Source of the DNA: Nitzschia sp. DOCU1
Lineage: Eukaryota; Bacillariophyta; Bacillariophyceae; Bacillariales; Bacillariaceae
DNA length: 64,000 nucleotides
Reading direction: 5' to 3'
Assembly: GCA_951394045.1 (NCBI GenBank)
Contig: OX595993.1
Coordinates: forward strand, 2,232,001 to 2,296,000
A model generated the notes under the pieces. It did not search any database. It worked only from the letters and a program-made list of their open reading frames with translations, and was not told the origin of the DNA. This document shows, piece by piece, positions 17,173-27,906 of this stretch (the first letter of the stretch is position 1; every line of letters begins with the position of its first letter). Both the position numbers and the translations under genes were made by a program.

Positions 17173-19638
17173 ATGAAGAGTCTTGGGGTGGTATTGTTCC
17201 TGGCGTTGTTGAGATGTGCGTCTTCGGAAGAAGAATCGACCGCACTTCCGAACTTTTATCTTCCAGATCCCGAAGAACTTCACATTACGGAAACCAACCT
17301 TACGGTGGGTTACAATCCATGGATGCCGCAATATTCCGGCGGAAACCCCAACAAGACGACTTATGTGATGATGACTGGTGGTTGTTTGCCACTTGATCAA
17401 AATGGGAGTGACTTTTACCAAGAGGCTAGCATCGGCTTCTGGGATGCCTGTGAGAAGTTGGACATAGAGTGCCAGTGCCGACCAATCATTTCGTCTGATG
17501 AATGGAATGTAGCGATGCCGTCAGGAGATGAAGATGGAATTTATCAGGGGATCCACCATTGTTCGTGGGAAATTAGAAGGATACTCGATGAACACCGACG
17601 TGGTGTCATTAATGTGGGGGGTATTTCCGCCAAGTGCAGTCTTCGCAACCCAGAAATTTACAACGAAGCCCGGGAACTGGGTGTTCCAGTCTTCCTCTTG
17701 GGGATGAATTCACCAAGGCCCGGAGAGCCCGAATATGGATTGCCAGAGCCCGATGGATACATTGGCACGGACGATGAATTCTTTGGCAGGACATTGGCTA
17801 GGCTGCTTAAGCAGCTTCGTCCTGCAGGCGCCATATATGCTTTCATCATGGCGTGGGAAAGCCCCTCCGCTAACCGCGTGCGTTCATCCTTTAACGATGA
17901 AATGGTGGAGAAGAATACAGATAATCGTGAGGTTGCGACATGGCAAGAAGTCCACAGGTATCCGTACGAGCGGCCCTACAACCTTTCGGTCGAATGTCAT
18001 CATATGACCTGCCAGATGGAGGGCTTGGTAACGAATAGAACGATCGATGCCCTGATCTACCTGTTCCAAACCCCGGTGATGAACCCCAACTACACCACTT
18101 GGGTAGACGCCAATCGCTTTCGAAACCTGACTCACATCTCGATGGATGCGTTGGACTTTCTCCACTACCTGAGCCAGGGTTATCTGGATGGTCTAGTGGG
18201 CCAAATGACCTACGAGATAGGAACTTTGTCAGCGGAAGTGTTGCTGGACACGAAAACCAAGCTTGCAAGTGGGGAACTTCGCCTTCCTCTAGAGGTTAAC
18301 TTTTTTGAGACCCAGCTGCTCGCATATAATGTTATTCCTCCTGACCTGGACAAGGTGCACCCTCCAAGTTTGGATCAGAACCTCTTGGGCGGCCTGGTTT
18401 ATGTTGGCTACACCTTCTTAGGTGTCATTCTTGCCACTTCTATCTTCTGCGCAGTCTGGACTGTATACAACCGATCAGCCATTGTTGTGCGGGCAGCTCA
18501 GCCATTTTTTCTCCTGATCGTGGTATCTGGCGTTGTCATTCTATCGAGTACTATCATCCCACTGTCGTTCGACGATGGCGGTAATCCTGACTCAATGAGC
18601 GACAAGTTTGCAGTGTGTGTGTGTATGTCACTACCATGGCTGGCCTTCACAGGCTTCACAGTTGTCTTTGCTGCCCTCTTCAGCAAGACTTGGAGGGTGA
18701 ACATGCTCTTTCACTCGCATCAGAGACAGCAGCTTCGAGTAAAGGTTTCATTGAAGGACGTCCTGGCACCGTTTGCAGTCATTTTCACTTGCAACGTCAT
18801 TGTGCTGACCTGCTGGACGATTCTCGATCCGTTGACCTACACTCGTTTGTCGGGAGAGGGCACAGACTTTTGGAATCGAGAAATTGAGACTTACGGGGCT
18901 TGCCGTTCTGATACAGCACTTGCATTCGTAATGCCTCTTGCGGTCATCAATTTCATGGTGCTCGGCATTGCGTGTTGGGAGGCTTTCAAGGGGCGAAATA
19001 TCGAGTCGGCTTTCTCTGAGTCCAAGTACATCGGACTTTGTGTTGCATCGTTGTTTCAGGCTTTCTTGACTGGTTTTCCAATTTTGGTTCTGGTCAAGGG
19101 AGAGCCCAGAGCCTTCTACCTTGTTCTCACGCTCATGATTTTCGTCCTTTGTGAGGCCATTTTGCTGTTGATATTTGTTCCCAAAATATACATGGCTCAC
19201 AACTACTCTGGCATGACCGAATCAGATCAGCGGAAAGCCATGTCAGAGCAAATATATCGCTCGACTACAAACTCATATTCCTTGAGTACAAGCAGCAAAA
19301 TATTCCGGGCCAAGGATCCTGAAGGACCTAGCAGTAGAAAAACTCCTGAATGGCGACCTGAGGCTGAGGCGGTTGCAGAAGGTAGCCACTCTCGTCCTGC
19401 CGGATCTGGCGGTGAAGAAGAGGCGAAGAACTCCAACGCGGCATCGCAAACCCCGGAGACGTCAAGGGCGGCCCACTCTTCTGTGCTGTCAATGTCGTCT
19501 GACGTCGAGGTCTTCGACGAAATGCCAGATGTTTCCGTCGATCAGCCGGAAGAAAGTGAGGCGGCGGATCCCAAAGTATCAGGGGGACGTTCGATGGTAG
19601 TCTCCTCTACGGAATCGGGACAGATACATACTTGCTAA
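17173..19638 (+). CDS. Class C (GABA-B receptor-like) G-protein-coupled receptor
   Basis: An 821-residue plasma-membrane receptor. The ATG at 17173 gives a signal peptide (MKSLGVVLFLALLRCASS). An extracellular ligand domain of the periplasmic sugar-binding type spans about residues 50-395 (TTYVMMTGG, GVINVGGISAKC, GVPVFLLGMNS). Seven hydrophobic spans follow from about residue 405 to 675, ending LLLIFVPKIYMAHNY, which is typical of GABA-B-type 7TM_3 domains. The tail (about 680-821) is Ser/Glu-rich and cytoplasmic. Ligand and G-protein partner cannot be inferred. No intron is needed. The last codons and stop are repeated 116 bp downstream (see 19594-19815). Diatom genomes are known to carry several such receptors. 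Confidence 0.85.
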   Translation: MKSLGVVLFLALLRCASSEEESTALPNFYLPDPEELHITETNLTVGYNPWMPQYSGGNPNKTTYVMMTGGCLPLDQNGSDFYQEASIGFWDACEKLDIECQCRPIISSDEWNVAMPSGDEDGIYQGIHHCSWEIRRILDEHRRGVINVGGISAKCSLRNPEIYNEARELGVPVFLLGMNSPRPGEPEYGLPEPDGYIGTDDEFFGRTLARLLKQLRPAGAIYAFIMAWESPSANRVRSSFNDEMVEKNTDNREVATWQEVHRYPYERPYNLSVECHHMTCQMEGLVTNRTIDALIYLFQTPVMNPNYTTWVDANRFRNLTHISMDALDFLHYLSQGYLDGLVGQMTYEIGTLSAEVLLDTKTKLASGELRLPLEVNFFETQLLAYNVIPPDLDKVHPPSLDQNLLGGLVYVGYTFLGVILATSIFCAVWTVYNRSAIVVRAAQPFFLLIVVSGVVILSSTIIPLSFDDGGNPDSMSDKFAVCVCMSLPWLAFTGFTVVFAALFSKTWRVNMLFHSHQRQQLRVKVSLKDVLAPFAVIFTCNVIVLTCWTILDPLTYTRLSGEGTDFWNREIETYGACRSDTALAFVMPLAVINFMVLGIACWEAFKGRNIESAFSESKYIGLCVASLFQAFLTGFPILVLVKGEPRAFYLVLTLMIFVLCEAILLLIFVPKIYMAHNYSGMTESDQRKAMSEQIYRSTTNSYSLSTSSKIFRAKDPEGPSSRKTPEWRPEAEAVAEGSHSRPAGSGGEEEAKNSNAASQTPETSRAAHSSVLSMSSDVEVFDEMPDVSVDQPEESEAADPKVSGGRSMVVSSTESGQIHTC

Positions 19639-19815
19639 GCAGACAAAACGATTCGAAAGAGCTGCTGTTTTTTAAAATGGCCCGGCAGCACGGAATTGGC
19701 CAACGTTTAATGGTAGTCTCCCCCACTGAATCTGGACAAATCTATACTTGTTGAGAGACAAAACCATTCCTAACCACGTCTATTTTTATGGCCTGGAATC
19801 ATGCAACACGCAATT
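19594..19815 (+). repeat. Tandem duplication of the receptor gene's 3' end
   Basis: The last 15 codons plus stop and the following about 70 bp (19594-19709) recur with about 75-80 % identity at 19710-19815. Unit 1 encodes MVVSSTESGQIHTC and stop; unit 2 encodes MVVSPTESGQIYTC and stop. Substitutions in unit 2 are largely conservative, so the second copy may be what remains of a lost tandem paralogue. Confidence 0.7.
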
Positions 19816-19827
19816 CGAAGCACCAAG

Positions 19828-22800
19828 CCGTATTCATCTAACATTAATATTACACGTTGCACAAGACATTGAGATTGAAAGTAGGCATGAAGGAGATGCT
19901 CATCCAATGTTCAGTAGGCTACACCCGGCGACGACAAGTCACCCATTCGATAATCCTGCACAAAGCCCACAACAAACATAAGAACTGCCGTACTACGCCA
20001 CAGCCCAAAACGATTTTTAGGCCCCGTTTCGACCACCGGTAAAAACAAGCCCCATTCCAAGCTGTTGGTTCCAGCCGCAGTCGTAGATCTGTGCGAAAAT
20101 CGTCGATAGTGTGAATGATTCCAGCCCATTTTTTCCTTGACTAGCAAACGAGATCCACCGCTTACAGTATCCAAAACACATGAGATTCTCGACCGTATCT
20201 TTGTTGAAATTCCGCACTAGCAGGTTCATGTACTCTTCGAGTTCCCTTCGACGGTGCAGAAAGTCTGCGAATCGCTTGTGAATAGGCTGTTGAATAAGAT
20301 TCCAAAGTTGACGGCTAGTCGCATCTTGTAGTGCTCTTGGAGCTTGGATTGGGGTTTCGGCCTAAAGGCATCCAGCGGATTGTATTGTAGACTCGATCCA
20401 ATCGGAGCGACGGATCCCGATTTTCCTCAATACTCTAAGTCTGTTTTCTTTAAGAAACCTGCCAAGATCTTCCTAGCCGGGTTCCTGCAAAACGGTAAGG
20501 TTGCATCGATCCATAAGTTGCAAATCAAGCCGGATTTCCCTTGCTATCCGAACGAGATTGCAAACGTTGGGAAAGAATTCTCAAATTCGTCTTTTGCACG
20601 TCGCCGTTTGGTCCGTTCTTCTTTAGTCATTCTCTCGAGCCCAACTTACTGTCTGAAACTGCCGTCTCGTCGCCTGAAAGTCTTGTTCCGATTCCAGTTC
20701 TTGGAGCGTTTGATCAACAATAGATAGTCCAAAGCAGCAAATCGTGACGACGCCATGGTTTCGCGGCTTGATCTCTCGAGCTGGATCTTTCCATTTGATC
20801 AAATCGACTTGCACATGTGCAGTCAGTGCGCAATCATGACCTTTTGACTCTTCGAAATCCAAATACCGACTTGACGCCACCTTGTATCATAGATCCAAAG
20901 TCGCAGCCCCGCCTACATTGGTACTATTGACAGCCATGTTGTTGTTGCTGCTGCCTCATCGAGAGAGAAGTCAACAAAAGTTGTGCAATAGATAGCAAAA
21001 GGCTCATCGTGTCGAAGGAATCTTTGTGTAGCGCGCGTTGGATCCGCGCGTTTCCATCTCACTACGTCACTAATATAGATTCATATGCTAATAGGTGGTG
21101 TAGGAACCTATGAAGCTTTCTACCACCTTCAGTCATTCGACGATCGCACGCACGTCCGACCACTTTGGATCTTCGAAACTATGAGAATGAGAAATGACAG
21201 TTTCATTACCGCTCTCTTTGGATCATGAAATGAAATGACCATCAAATGGCGGTTTGGGGAAAGGACTCGTCTTCTATCTCTCCCGCCAATTCCGGCTGCT
21301 TCGAGATTAGCATGCAGAACCTCCCAGATCCGTTAGCGTCGCTCGATCTTGTCGTTCATTTATTTTATGGAGTGGATGAAATCTTTGCATCTTGGAGTAC
21401 TTTGACTTTTAAAATGGTGGAACTACTATCATCTCCCCGTGGCTCGGACATTTTTTGTCGTGCAGGCAAAAGGCGGCAGAGGCCATAGCAGCGACAATGC
21501 TCTACTATGAACTAGTGGGTACCTGGAAGGAAAAGACGACGACAGATCCGGCTTGGATTTATATATGGATGCAGACAAGACAGACTGAAAGGCTCCTGTT
21601 CGTGTTGATTCCAGAAAAGGGAAACGGTCCTCGAGCAACTATGTCGGAACCATCCAGTATGCCTCGCGCAAGTCCTCGGCGCCGAGCAATTCCAAGATGT
21701 CATCCAGTATGTCGAGCAAAACACCGGTACCGACCAGCTCCAAGAATCCCTCTTTCCAACCTGCCGACATTTCATTCGAGATGCCGAGCACTGTAAATGA
21801 AAGAGCAAATGCCTTGCCCGCTGCCTTTTTTGCTGACACGGATTGGTAGAATCTGCGGCCCCGTACGGTGCGGACAACGGCTCGCTATGTGGAGCCGGAC
21901 TCACAGGATGTAATCCCGACGAGGATGGATTTGAACCGTATTGCCAAGCTAGCGACGAGGGAGAGGATTGCCAACATATATAGGTCCACTCCTGGTCGAG
22001 TGGAGTCAGATCCTTATGTCACTGCCAGTTCACCCACCGCCGAAGCAGCGGCAAGGAACGTGCCTCATCACCAGTCCCCACTCCAGCGCCTTTCGCTTCG
22101 GAACGTGCTCTCCGATCTCCCCGAGCATCTCCAAGGTCGACTTCTAGTAGCATTGCCGCTAAAAAGGCTACTCTAGCGAGTGGCAAGGGTGGAATGAGGA
22201 GACGCCAAGAGCGGCAAGAGTGAAGACCAAAACCATCGACGATGCAGCAAGTCACAATTTAATTGGGCGGCAAATTGTTGGAACCCTTGCCCCCATCGAC
22301 TCCCTCGCTTGCAAGTATTCCTTCTCGTCATCGATCCAAAAGTGTAACAAAGGAAGACACCCCAGATCCAGCCCTCATTCCTTCCTCTTTGCCGTTGATT
22401 GGGTCATGATGGGGATACATTTTATTGCCAAGAAGTTTGTGGTGGTTTGTCTGTTGTGATGGGTGTCCACATGTCCATCATTGCGATTTTGTCCCCTGTC
22501 CATCATTGCGATTTTGTCCCCAAGGGATCAAGTCGAGACTCGCTTGAAAAAATGACGATCCCTGGTATTGTCCGAGATGTTTTTCATCAAAGGCAAGAAC
22601 TCCTTAAGCGGCGGTTGTACACAACTGCTACCAATCCAGCGTCGTGCAAGAAAAAATCGTCAACAAAAAGGGCAGGCACAGATCAAGTGGACGCAACAGA
22701 AGAAACCGAAGAAGAGACCAAACATCCTGGCAAGATCGAGAGCGTTTATTTTGAATGTAACGAAAAGAGACTTGATTTGCAGAAGTGTGAATCGCGTGAC

Positions 22801-24857
22801 GGATGGATTCATTTTCCTTCCTGCCATCCGGATGGTGATGACTTTGAAGGCGACGAATGAGGACAGCGATTCCAAACGCAAGCCAAAGAAAGTCATTGAC
22901 CCAAGTCGTAGTCTTTGCCGTATTTGTCGAGTAGAAGAATTGGAAACGGCATCTCATGGTTCTGCCCTGTCCAATCCATCCGTCAAAGCTCGTCGTCAAA
23001 CCGGAAAGGAAAAGTCTGCCAAACGCAAACGCGATGGAGACGACGAAGAGGACGAAGACGATGCTGCATCCAACGAAGACTCTCCGGGTAAAGACGAAGA
23101 AGGTGATGGGGACGACGACGAAAATGTCGAGTCGAAGGCTAATGGGGACCATGATGAGCAAGACGAAGATGATGACGAGGCGAGCAAAATGGATGTAATC
23201 GATGAACTCCGGGGGTGTCTTGTAATACCCGCCACCTCTCGACCGGAGTGTCTTTCCGAACTTCGGAATAGAGTTAAAGATTTTCGATCCAAATCTTGAT
23301 TGGTCGTCTACCCTCTTGGATCGAGACCACGACGATGCGATGTTACGCTGCCAGCATGATTGGGGGCGGGCTTGATTCCAAAGAATACCAACTTTTGGTG
23401 CAAGCCCTCTTGCTGGTAGAACGACAAGACAACAACGAAATCTCCAAGGCGTTTTGTACGAGCATCCACACAGCACTCATGATGCAAGCTCAAAAGTCCT
23501 TTGGTGTGGTGTTGCTGAATCCGACCGACTCAGCTATGAACCAAGACGATTCCAAGTATGACAAGGTGATGTTGGCTCTAAGCACGAAAACCTACATGGA
23601 TCTGCCAAAGAGGCGCGTTTGGATACGAACGTTGGAGACTATGCTTTGATTTTGAGTCATCGAGGAATCTTTTACCGGCGATTTACCACAAGCTCTGTTG
23701 GCAGCTGACCAATGTTCGTTTCTTTATTCACATGGCACAATGAGCACGCCACAGATTCCTTGGGGTCCGAGTCCTACGCTGCGGTAATATATAATGGTTA
23801 TCTACAGCGAGGTTGAGGTGCGGCGAGCCTCGATCTGGAATACTTGCGTCAAGGTCCTGCAAGAGTGTTTGGAAGATTATCTGAAGTTTTCAGACAAAGT
23901 TATTTCAAACGTCGGACAAAGGGCTGCAAGACGACTCAGCGCGGCACCAAGATTTGATCGGACTGGCGGACGTATTGGGATTGACGGAGCAAATTCTTTC
24001 TCTACGAAGCGGGTTTCTGGTGGATGCATCGGAGCAACTCACCAACGATGGGATTATGCTGCGTGAAAAGCTTTTCGACGACATTCAAAAGAAGCACTTG
24101 CGTGCATACCGCGAGGACTGGTCTTTTGTTACCCTGCCCAAGAAGGAGCCCTTGTCGGACAAAGAAAATGCCGTGGAGTACATCAGGAAGGTAAGATCAC
24201 CATTGCTTTCGTCACGATCCAATTCGACATTATTCCTGTTCACTGTGTCGGTATCCTGTAGAAAATCGTGACCGAATTGGTCGCCATGGAAAACCGCTCT
24301 ACGAAGAAGGAAATCCGAAGCTGGTTCAACCGCTTCTTCATTTGCCGTGGCAAAAAGATTGCTCTGGATGAAAACTCGTTGATCAACTTCCCGCAATTGA
24401 TAGCAGCGTATCAACCCAATTCGAGTCCCACCTCGGCGCGTCTCCAGTGGTATCTCCTCTCATTCCCGCCTGCTTCATTGGCGATATCGTCGGGTGACTT
24501 TCGAAACTTATGCCAATACTGAAACTGCTCCCACCCATTGCCCAGGAAGTCTATGAGGTGTTCTCCAACATTTCTGATCTTTATATGACTACAACCTTTT
24601 GGATTTGCTCTGGAAGCTGCAAGCACGAAAAGTTTCTTCTAGGACTACAACCTTCTGCGCCGACTCTTGACCCAGACACTATTGCAACGCCCCGCTCGAA
24701 GTAGCTCCTCTCAACTGCTTGGTTTTGGAAGGTGGTCGCCGTCTCAGCCCCGACGGCAAGTTGCTACGAGTTTGAATTTGCCGCCATTTACAGATGCTGA
24801 GCTTTGCTTGCCCCTCCCTTGCGAGCGGACAGAAATCGAGGTAGTTCGCGAGTTCAT
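19828..24857 (+). repeat. 5-kb segmental duplication, copy A
   Basis: This block matches 39262-44279 in the same orientation, base for base apart from scattered substitutions and small indels (for example a 10-nt difference at the left edge, 'gcagca' at 22242 and 'cagaag' near 22697, present here and absent there). By eye the identity is well above 95 %. Similarity begins at the word cgtattcat and ends at cgcgagt(t/c)cattc; flanks then differ completely. It contains one degraded gene (22552-24704) and, at 19860-20900, overlapping 60-127-residue frames of no recognised family on both strands. No terminal repeats or clear target duplications were found at the edges. Confidence 0.9.
22552..24704 (+). 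pseudogene. Degraded gene in duplication copy A (possible vesicle-tether subunit)
   Basis: A series of coding-like frames in order but broken by frame changes: TIPGIVRDVFHQRQELLKRR (start), a basic block, a long Asp/Glu tract (about 23030-23190) closing with MDVIDELRGCL, then LDSKEYQLLVQALLLVERQ, ADVLGLTEQILSLRSGFLVD, KLFDDIQKKHLRAYRE, and after a 71-nt GT-AG intron (24191-24261) IVTELVAMENRSTKKEIR and a last EVYEVFSNISDLYMTT block. The final blocks weakly recall the EARP tether subunit VPS50/syndetin; this is a memory-based guess with low confidence. A deletion at about 23290 truncates the frame here while copy B still reads on, yet both copies share later breaks, so decay began before the duplication. 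Confidence 0.5.
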
Positions 24858-25043
24858 TCTTCTGATCCCATTAAGCCTTTGTCGAATCCCGCCCAACAAA
24901 ACGACGATGCTACTTCCTTAAGCTTGGAACCACCTTTTACAAGTCATCTGATTGCCGACCGAGGAGAGCCCATACTATGGCGTCGAGGGATAGCGATAAA
25001 GAGGACTTGGAGCCTGACCAGCTGCTGGAGTTTATCCAATCCC

Positions 25044-25847
25044 ATGACGCCTCTTGTGGAGTCCCAAGTAGCAGACGCCACGACAAAGAGACTATCTGAG
25101 AACCCGCTGGACCTCCTAAAGGCTGATGAAACATCGTCATCAAACGTCGTTGATGATGAAGGTAGTACACAGTCGGAGATCATAGAGCTGTTGGAAAGAC
25201 AGTTGAATGAGACCAGGCGAGCGTTATCGTCGACGAGTGCAACATTCGTTTTTCATGACGATGACGAAGAAACGAGGCGAATTCGGGCGCTGCAATACTT
25301 CCTGGGAATGCCAGTTTCACTGCGTTCCAAATCGGACAAGGACACCTTCGAAACTCTGGAAAGCAGTTATCGGGCATACTGTTGTAGCAAACGTCACGCT
25401 GGTGCCGATCTGGTTCGACTCCTCGTCACGGAATACATGTGTCTCGATTCTTCAACAGCGTCAATGATGGCATTGACAATGATGGCGCCTCCTCCCCCTG
25501 TTTGTAGTTTACCCCCAAGCTCCTCTTTGTCCCAAGCCCCTATCATTGTTCTACCGTCGTCGGACAGCAGGCGGCGGCAAAGTGGTAGCAGTGCTACCGG
25601 CCTGGCAAAGCCTCCGCCTATGGCACACTCTTGCGACTTGTTCTTGATGGCGGGACCACGAGGATCATCAGTCAGCAACATTGGATACGATTCTCTCCTC
25701 GAACTCTGCAACGGTCGGGCGGCCGTTCCCAGACCTACGCTACTACTAGCTAATGGAACGATTCGCGGCCAACATCAACAAGTGGTAGGACGGTGTCGCC
25801 ACAACAAATATCAGGGAATGAGACAATACATAGTTGTTACTAGCTAA
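25044..25847 (+). CDS. Hypothetical protein
   Basis: A 267-residue open frame of no recognised family. The frame is open upstream into the duplication edge, but its first ATG is at 25044. It has an acidic stretch, a short possible coiled coil (EIIELLERQLNETRRAL, about residue 42), a block VRLLVTEYMCLDS (about 125) and then a Ser/Pro-rich half (SLPPSSSLSQAPI). It lies next to the right edge of the 5-kb duplication; an alternative frame from an ATG at 24977 is open only for about 40 codons. It may be a real gene, a gene fragment left by the rearrangement, or a chance frame. Confidence 0.3.
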   Translation: MTPLVESQVADATTKRLSENPLDLLKADETSSSNVVDDEGSTQSEIIELLERQLNETRRALSSTSATFVFHDDDEETRRIRALQYFLGMPVSLRSKSDKDTFETLESSYRAYCCSKRHAGADLVRLLVTEYMCLDSSTASMMALTMMAPPPPVCSLPPSSSLSQAPIIVLPSSDSRRRQSGSSATGLAKPPPMAHSCDLFLMAGPRGSSVSNIGYDSLLELCNGRAAVPRPTLLLANGTIRGQHQQVVGRCRHNKYQGMRQYIVVTS

Positions 25848-26758
25848 TAGTAGTCATGATTGTTGCTGCTGACAGTACGTTCTTTACTATCCCTCCGATA
25901 GAAAGAACGAGAGCCCACGTGGATGCTCGTATTATCGTGATACCGTCGCTTGTAGAAGTGAGAAAGCTGCGGTCGTCTGGCTTACGTAACCACAGAAGCT
26001 AGAACAAAAGTAAGACAAGGGAGCTAGCAGTAGTCTGCAGTCGTAGCTACCGTAGTAGCCAGCTATCTACGTACTCTGCTGCAATGCTTTGCACTACTAT
26101 CGGCTCTATTTGTCGCTGAGGGAATTGAGATTCGATAAGTGCCCCCAGTACGAAAGCGGTTGTTGCGAAATCGCTTGTTGTAAAATCTTGTGTCACCAAA
26201 TTGCGAGTAGTGAAATCTCGGGAAATCGCATTGCATCCCCTCGGCTGCCTCCAAGAGGGCATATGCATTTACTTAAAGGGAAATTGATCTTGAGTGATTT
26301 TGATTACCTCGACTGCTTACACATAAATTTATAGTGAAATCACGGCGGGCGACCATCTTCCCTCTATTACAATCTAACTTTGCTTACCCTTTCTGGCAAG
26401 GTCGCTCTCTACAATATTGTACTTTATATTGACATTGACTCTAGTTTAAATTTTCATGGTCTCCTTTTGATCACAGAGTGAGTTAGCGTCATCTAAAAAA
26501 CGAACTCACGATAGACCGCGTGGCCGACCGTTTTTCCCATGGGTCGATGAGGGCATTGAAAAAGGGCTACTAAGTTTCTAACTACCTATCGTAATTTGAC
26601 AAAAACTTTACAAGCGTCTTCAAATCAACCATAGCTTGCCGTTTACAGCTTGGGTGTGATTGTAGCATCCAGCTGGACAGCGATCGGCCCACTTCTCTAT
26701 CTTGCTATCTTTCTGATGTAGTCCGTCTAGTCGACGAGCGATTGACGTCAGCGTCCCA
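25848..26758. other. Gene-free spacer left of element 2
   Basis: No supported gene in 910 bp. Around 26150-26235 a degenerate series of 'gcgaaatcg / gtgaaatc / gggaaatcgc' words gives a weak local repeat. It ends at the insertion site of the second retrotransposon. Confidence 0.4.
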
Positions 26759-26760
26759 CC

Positions 26761-26777
26761 CTGAAGAGGCTGAATTC
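26761..26777 (+). repeat. Target-site duplication of element 2, left copy
   Basis: The 17-mer ctgaagaggctgaattc recurs perfectly at 33918-33934; two preceding C are also shared but may belong to the element end. Confidence 0.92.
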
Positions 26778-26778
26778 A

Positions 26779-27906
26779 GCCACAGCGAGTAAGTCCTTAC
26801 CAATCCAACTAGGTGGATATATTCCATTTTTCTGGAAACAACGCAACCCGGATGCTTACAACAGTATGATCAAGACAACAAACCGCTGCCTCGCAAACAT
26901 CTACGTCATCAAAATTGCCGGGGTTACCAACGAGGTAATGTTAAAGCTAGGCAAAGCTCGTTTAATGAAACTGCCCAGGATCTATGACATCATCCCTACT
27001 GGCCTTACCGAAGAAGAAGGGGAGTGGAAGATATTAATGAATGTTGAATCAAAAGGTCCAAAACGTGCAAGCCCCAGCGAAACACACAAAGTCGTCCATG
27101 ACTCGGTAATCGAACATTTGCAAGGCTGGCCACCGCACATGGCACAAATGAGTTTCGAGCCTTACGTATCATCCAGGAAGGGAAGGACAGATTCAGACTC
27201 CGTGAGTGATGGATCCGCCGCAAGCAACATCAGCATCATCACCAGTTCCATGGAGAGCGTCTGGGGAAATGACGAAGAAGACGACGATCTGGGGTCGTTC
27301 GACAAACCAGCAGACGAGCCAAACGAGCGATATGTCGAAATCGCAGCCGGGGCACCCTATCGTGGAGCCCCACAACAACGCACAGGAACCCCTCAAGACC
27401 ACCAAACCCAAGATTTACCATCCTCAAACATGGACCAATTAATGGAAATGATGCGTGATATGCGACAGTTTAACAAGGAGATGCAACAGTCCACCAAAGA
27501 CATCGTGGATGAACTTCGAGAGTTAAAACAGGAAAACTCCGAACTACGTCAGCGCTTGCAAGCGGTAGAAAATCCAAGCACAAACAGCAGTGGGCAAGGC
27601 CTCTCTTATACACCACCGCCACGCCAAGATCCACAAGACCGGAAACGTCAATGCAACAACAAGCAAACTCCAGAACAAATCATGGCAGGACGAGCACTAG
27701 AAAATGAACTGGCGCTCGAAAGTGAAGCCATGGAGGTCGAAAATGAAACTGCTCAACCCCCTCCCTCTGAGGAAACAATCGTCACATGGGAATCCGAAAC
27801 CCACCAACAGTCGAGAACAGTCAACCAACCACGTCTACGCAACGGGAGGGGAGCTCCAGCCACGCGCCTTAGTGTTTCAGGGCTAACAACCCTCAATAAG
27901 AAATGA
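26779..27906 (+). pseudogene. ORF1 of element 2, lacking its 5' part
   Basis: The frame matches element 1 ORF1 from its TNASKS block on (here TASKS at about 26780), continues through GGYIPFFWKQ, NIYVIKIAG, a coiled coil (MDQLMEMMRDMRQF and following, about 27431-27570) and the basic Gln/Arg-rich tail, without stops. The native start is lost; the first internal ATG (26866) would give 346 residues. The frame is also open back through the target-site duplication. It ends in TGA overlapping the ORF2 ATG, exactly as in element 1. Confidence 0.85.

Noticed and set aside
22628..23476. A 282-codon minus-strand frame in duplication copy A, and its partner in copy B
   Set aside because: The Val/Phe/Ser-rich sequence is the reverse of the Asp/Glu tract; not a membrane protein gene.
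24804..25043. Upstream extension of the hypothetical protein at 25044
   Set aside because: It starts at a TTG codon inside the duplicated block and crosses the duplication edge, so it is a junction frame.
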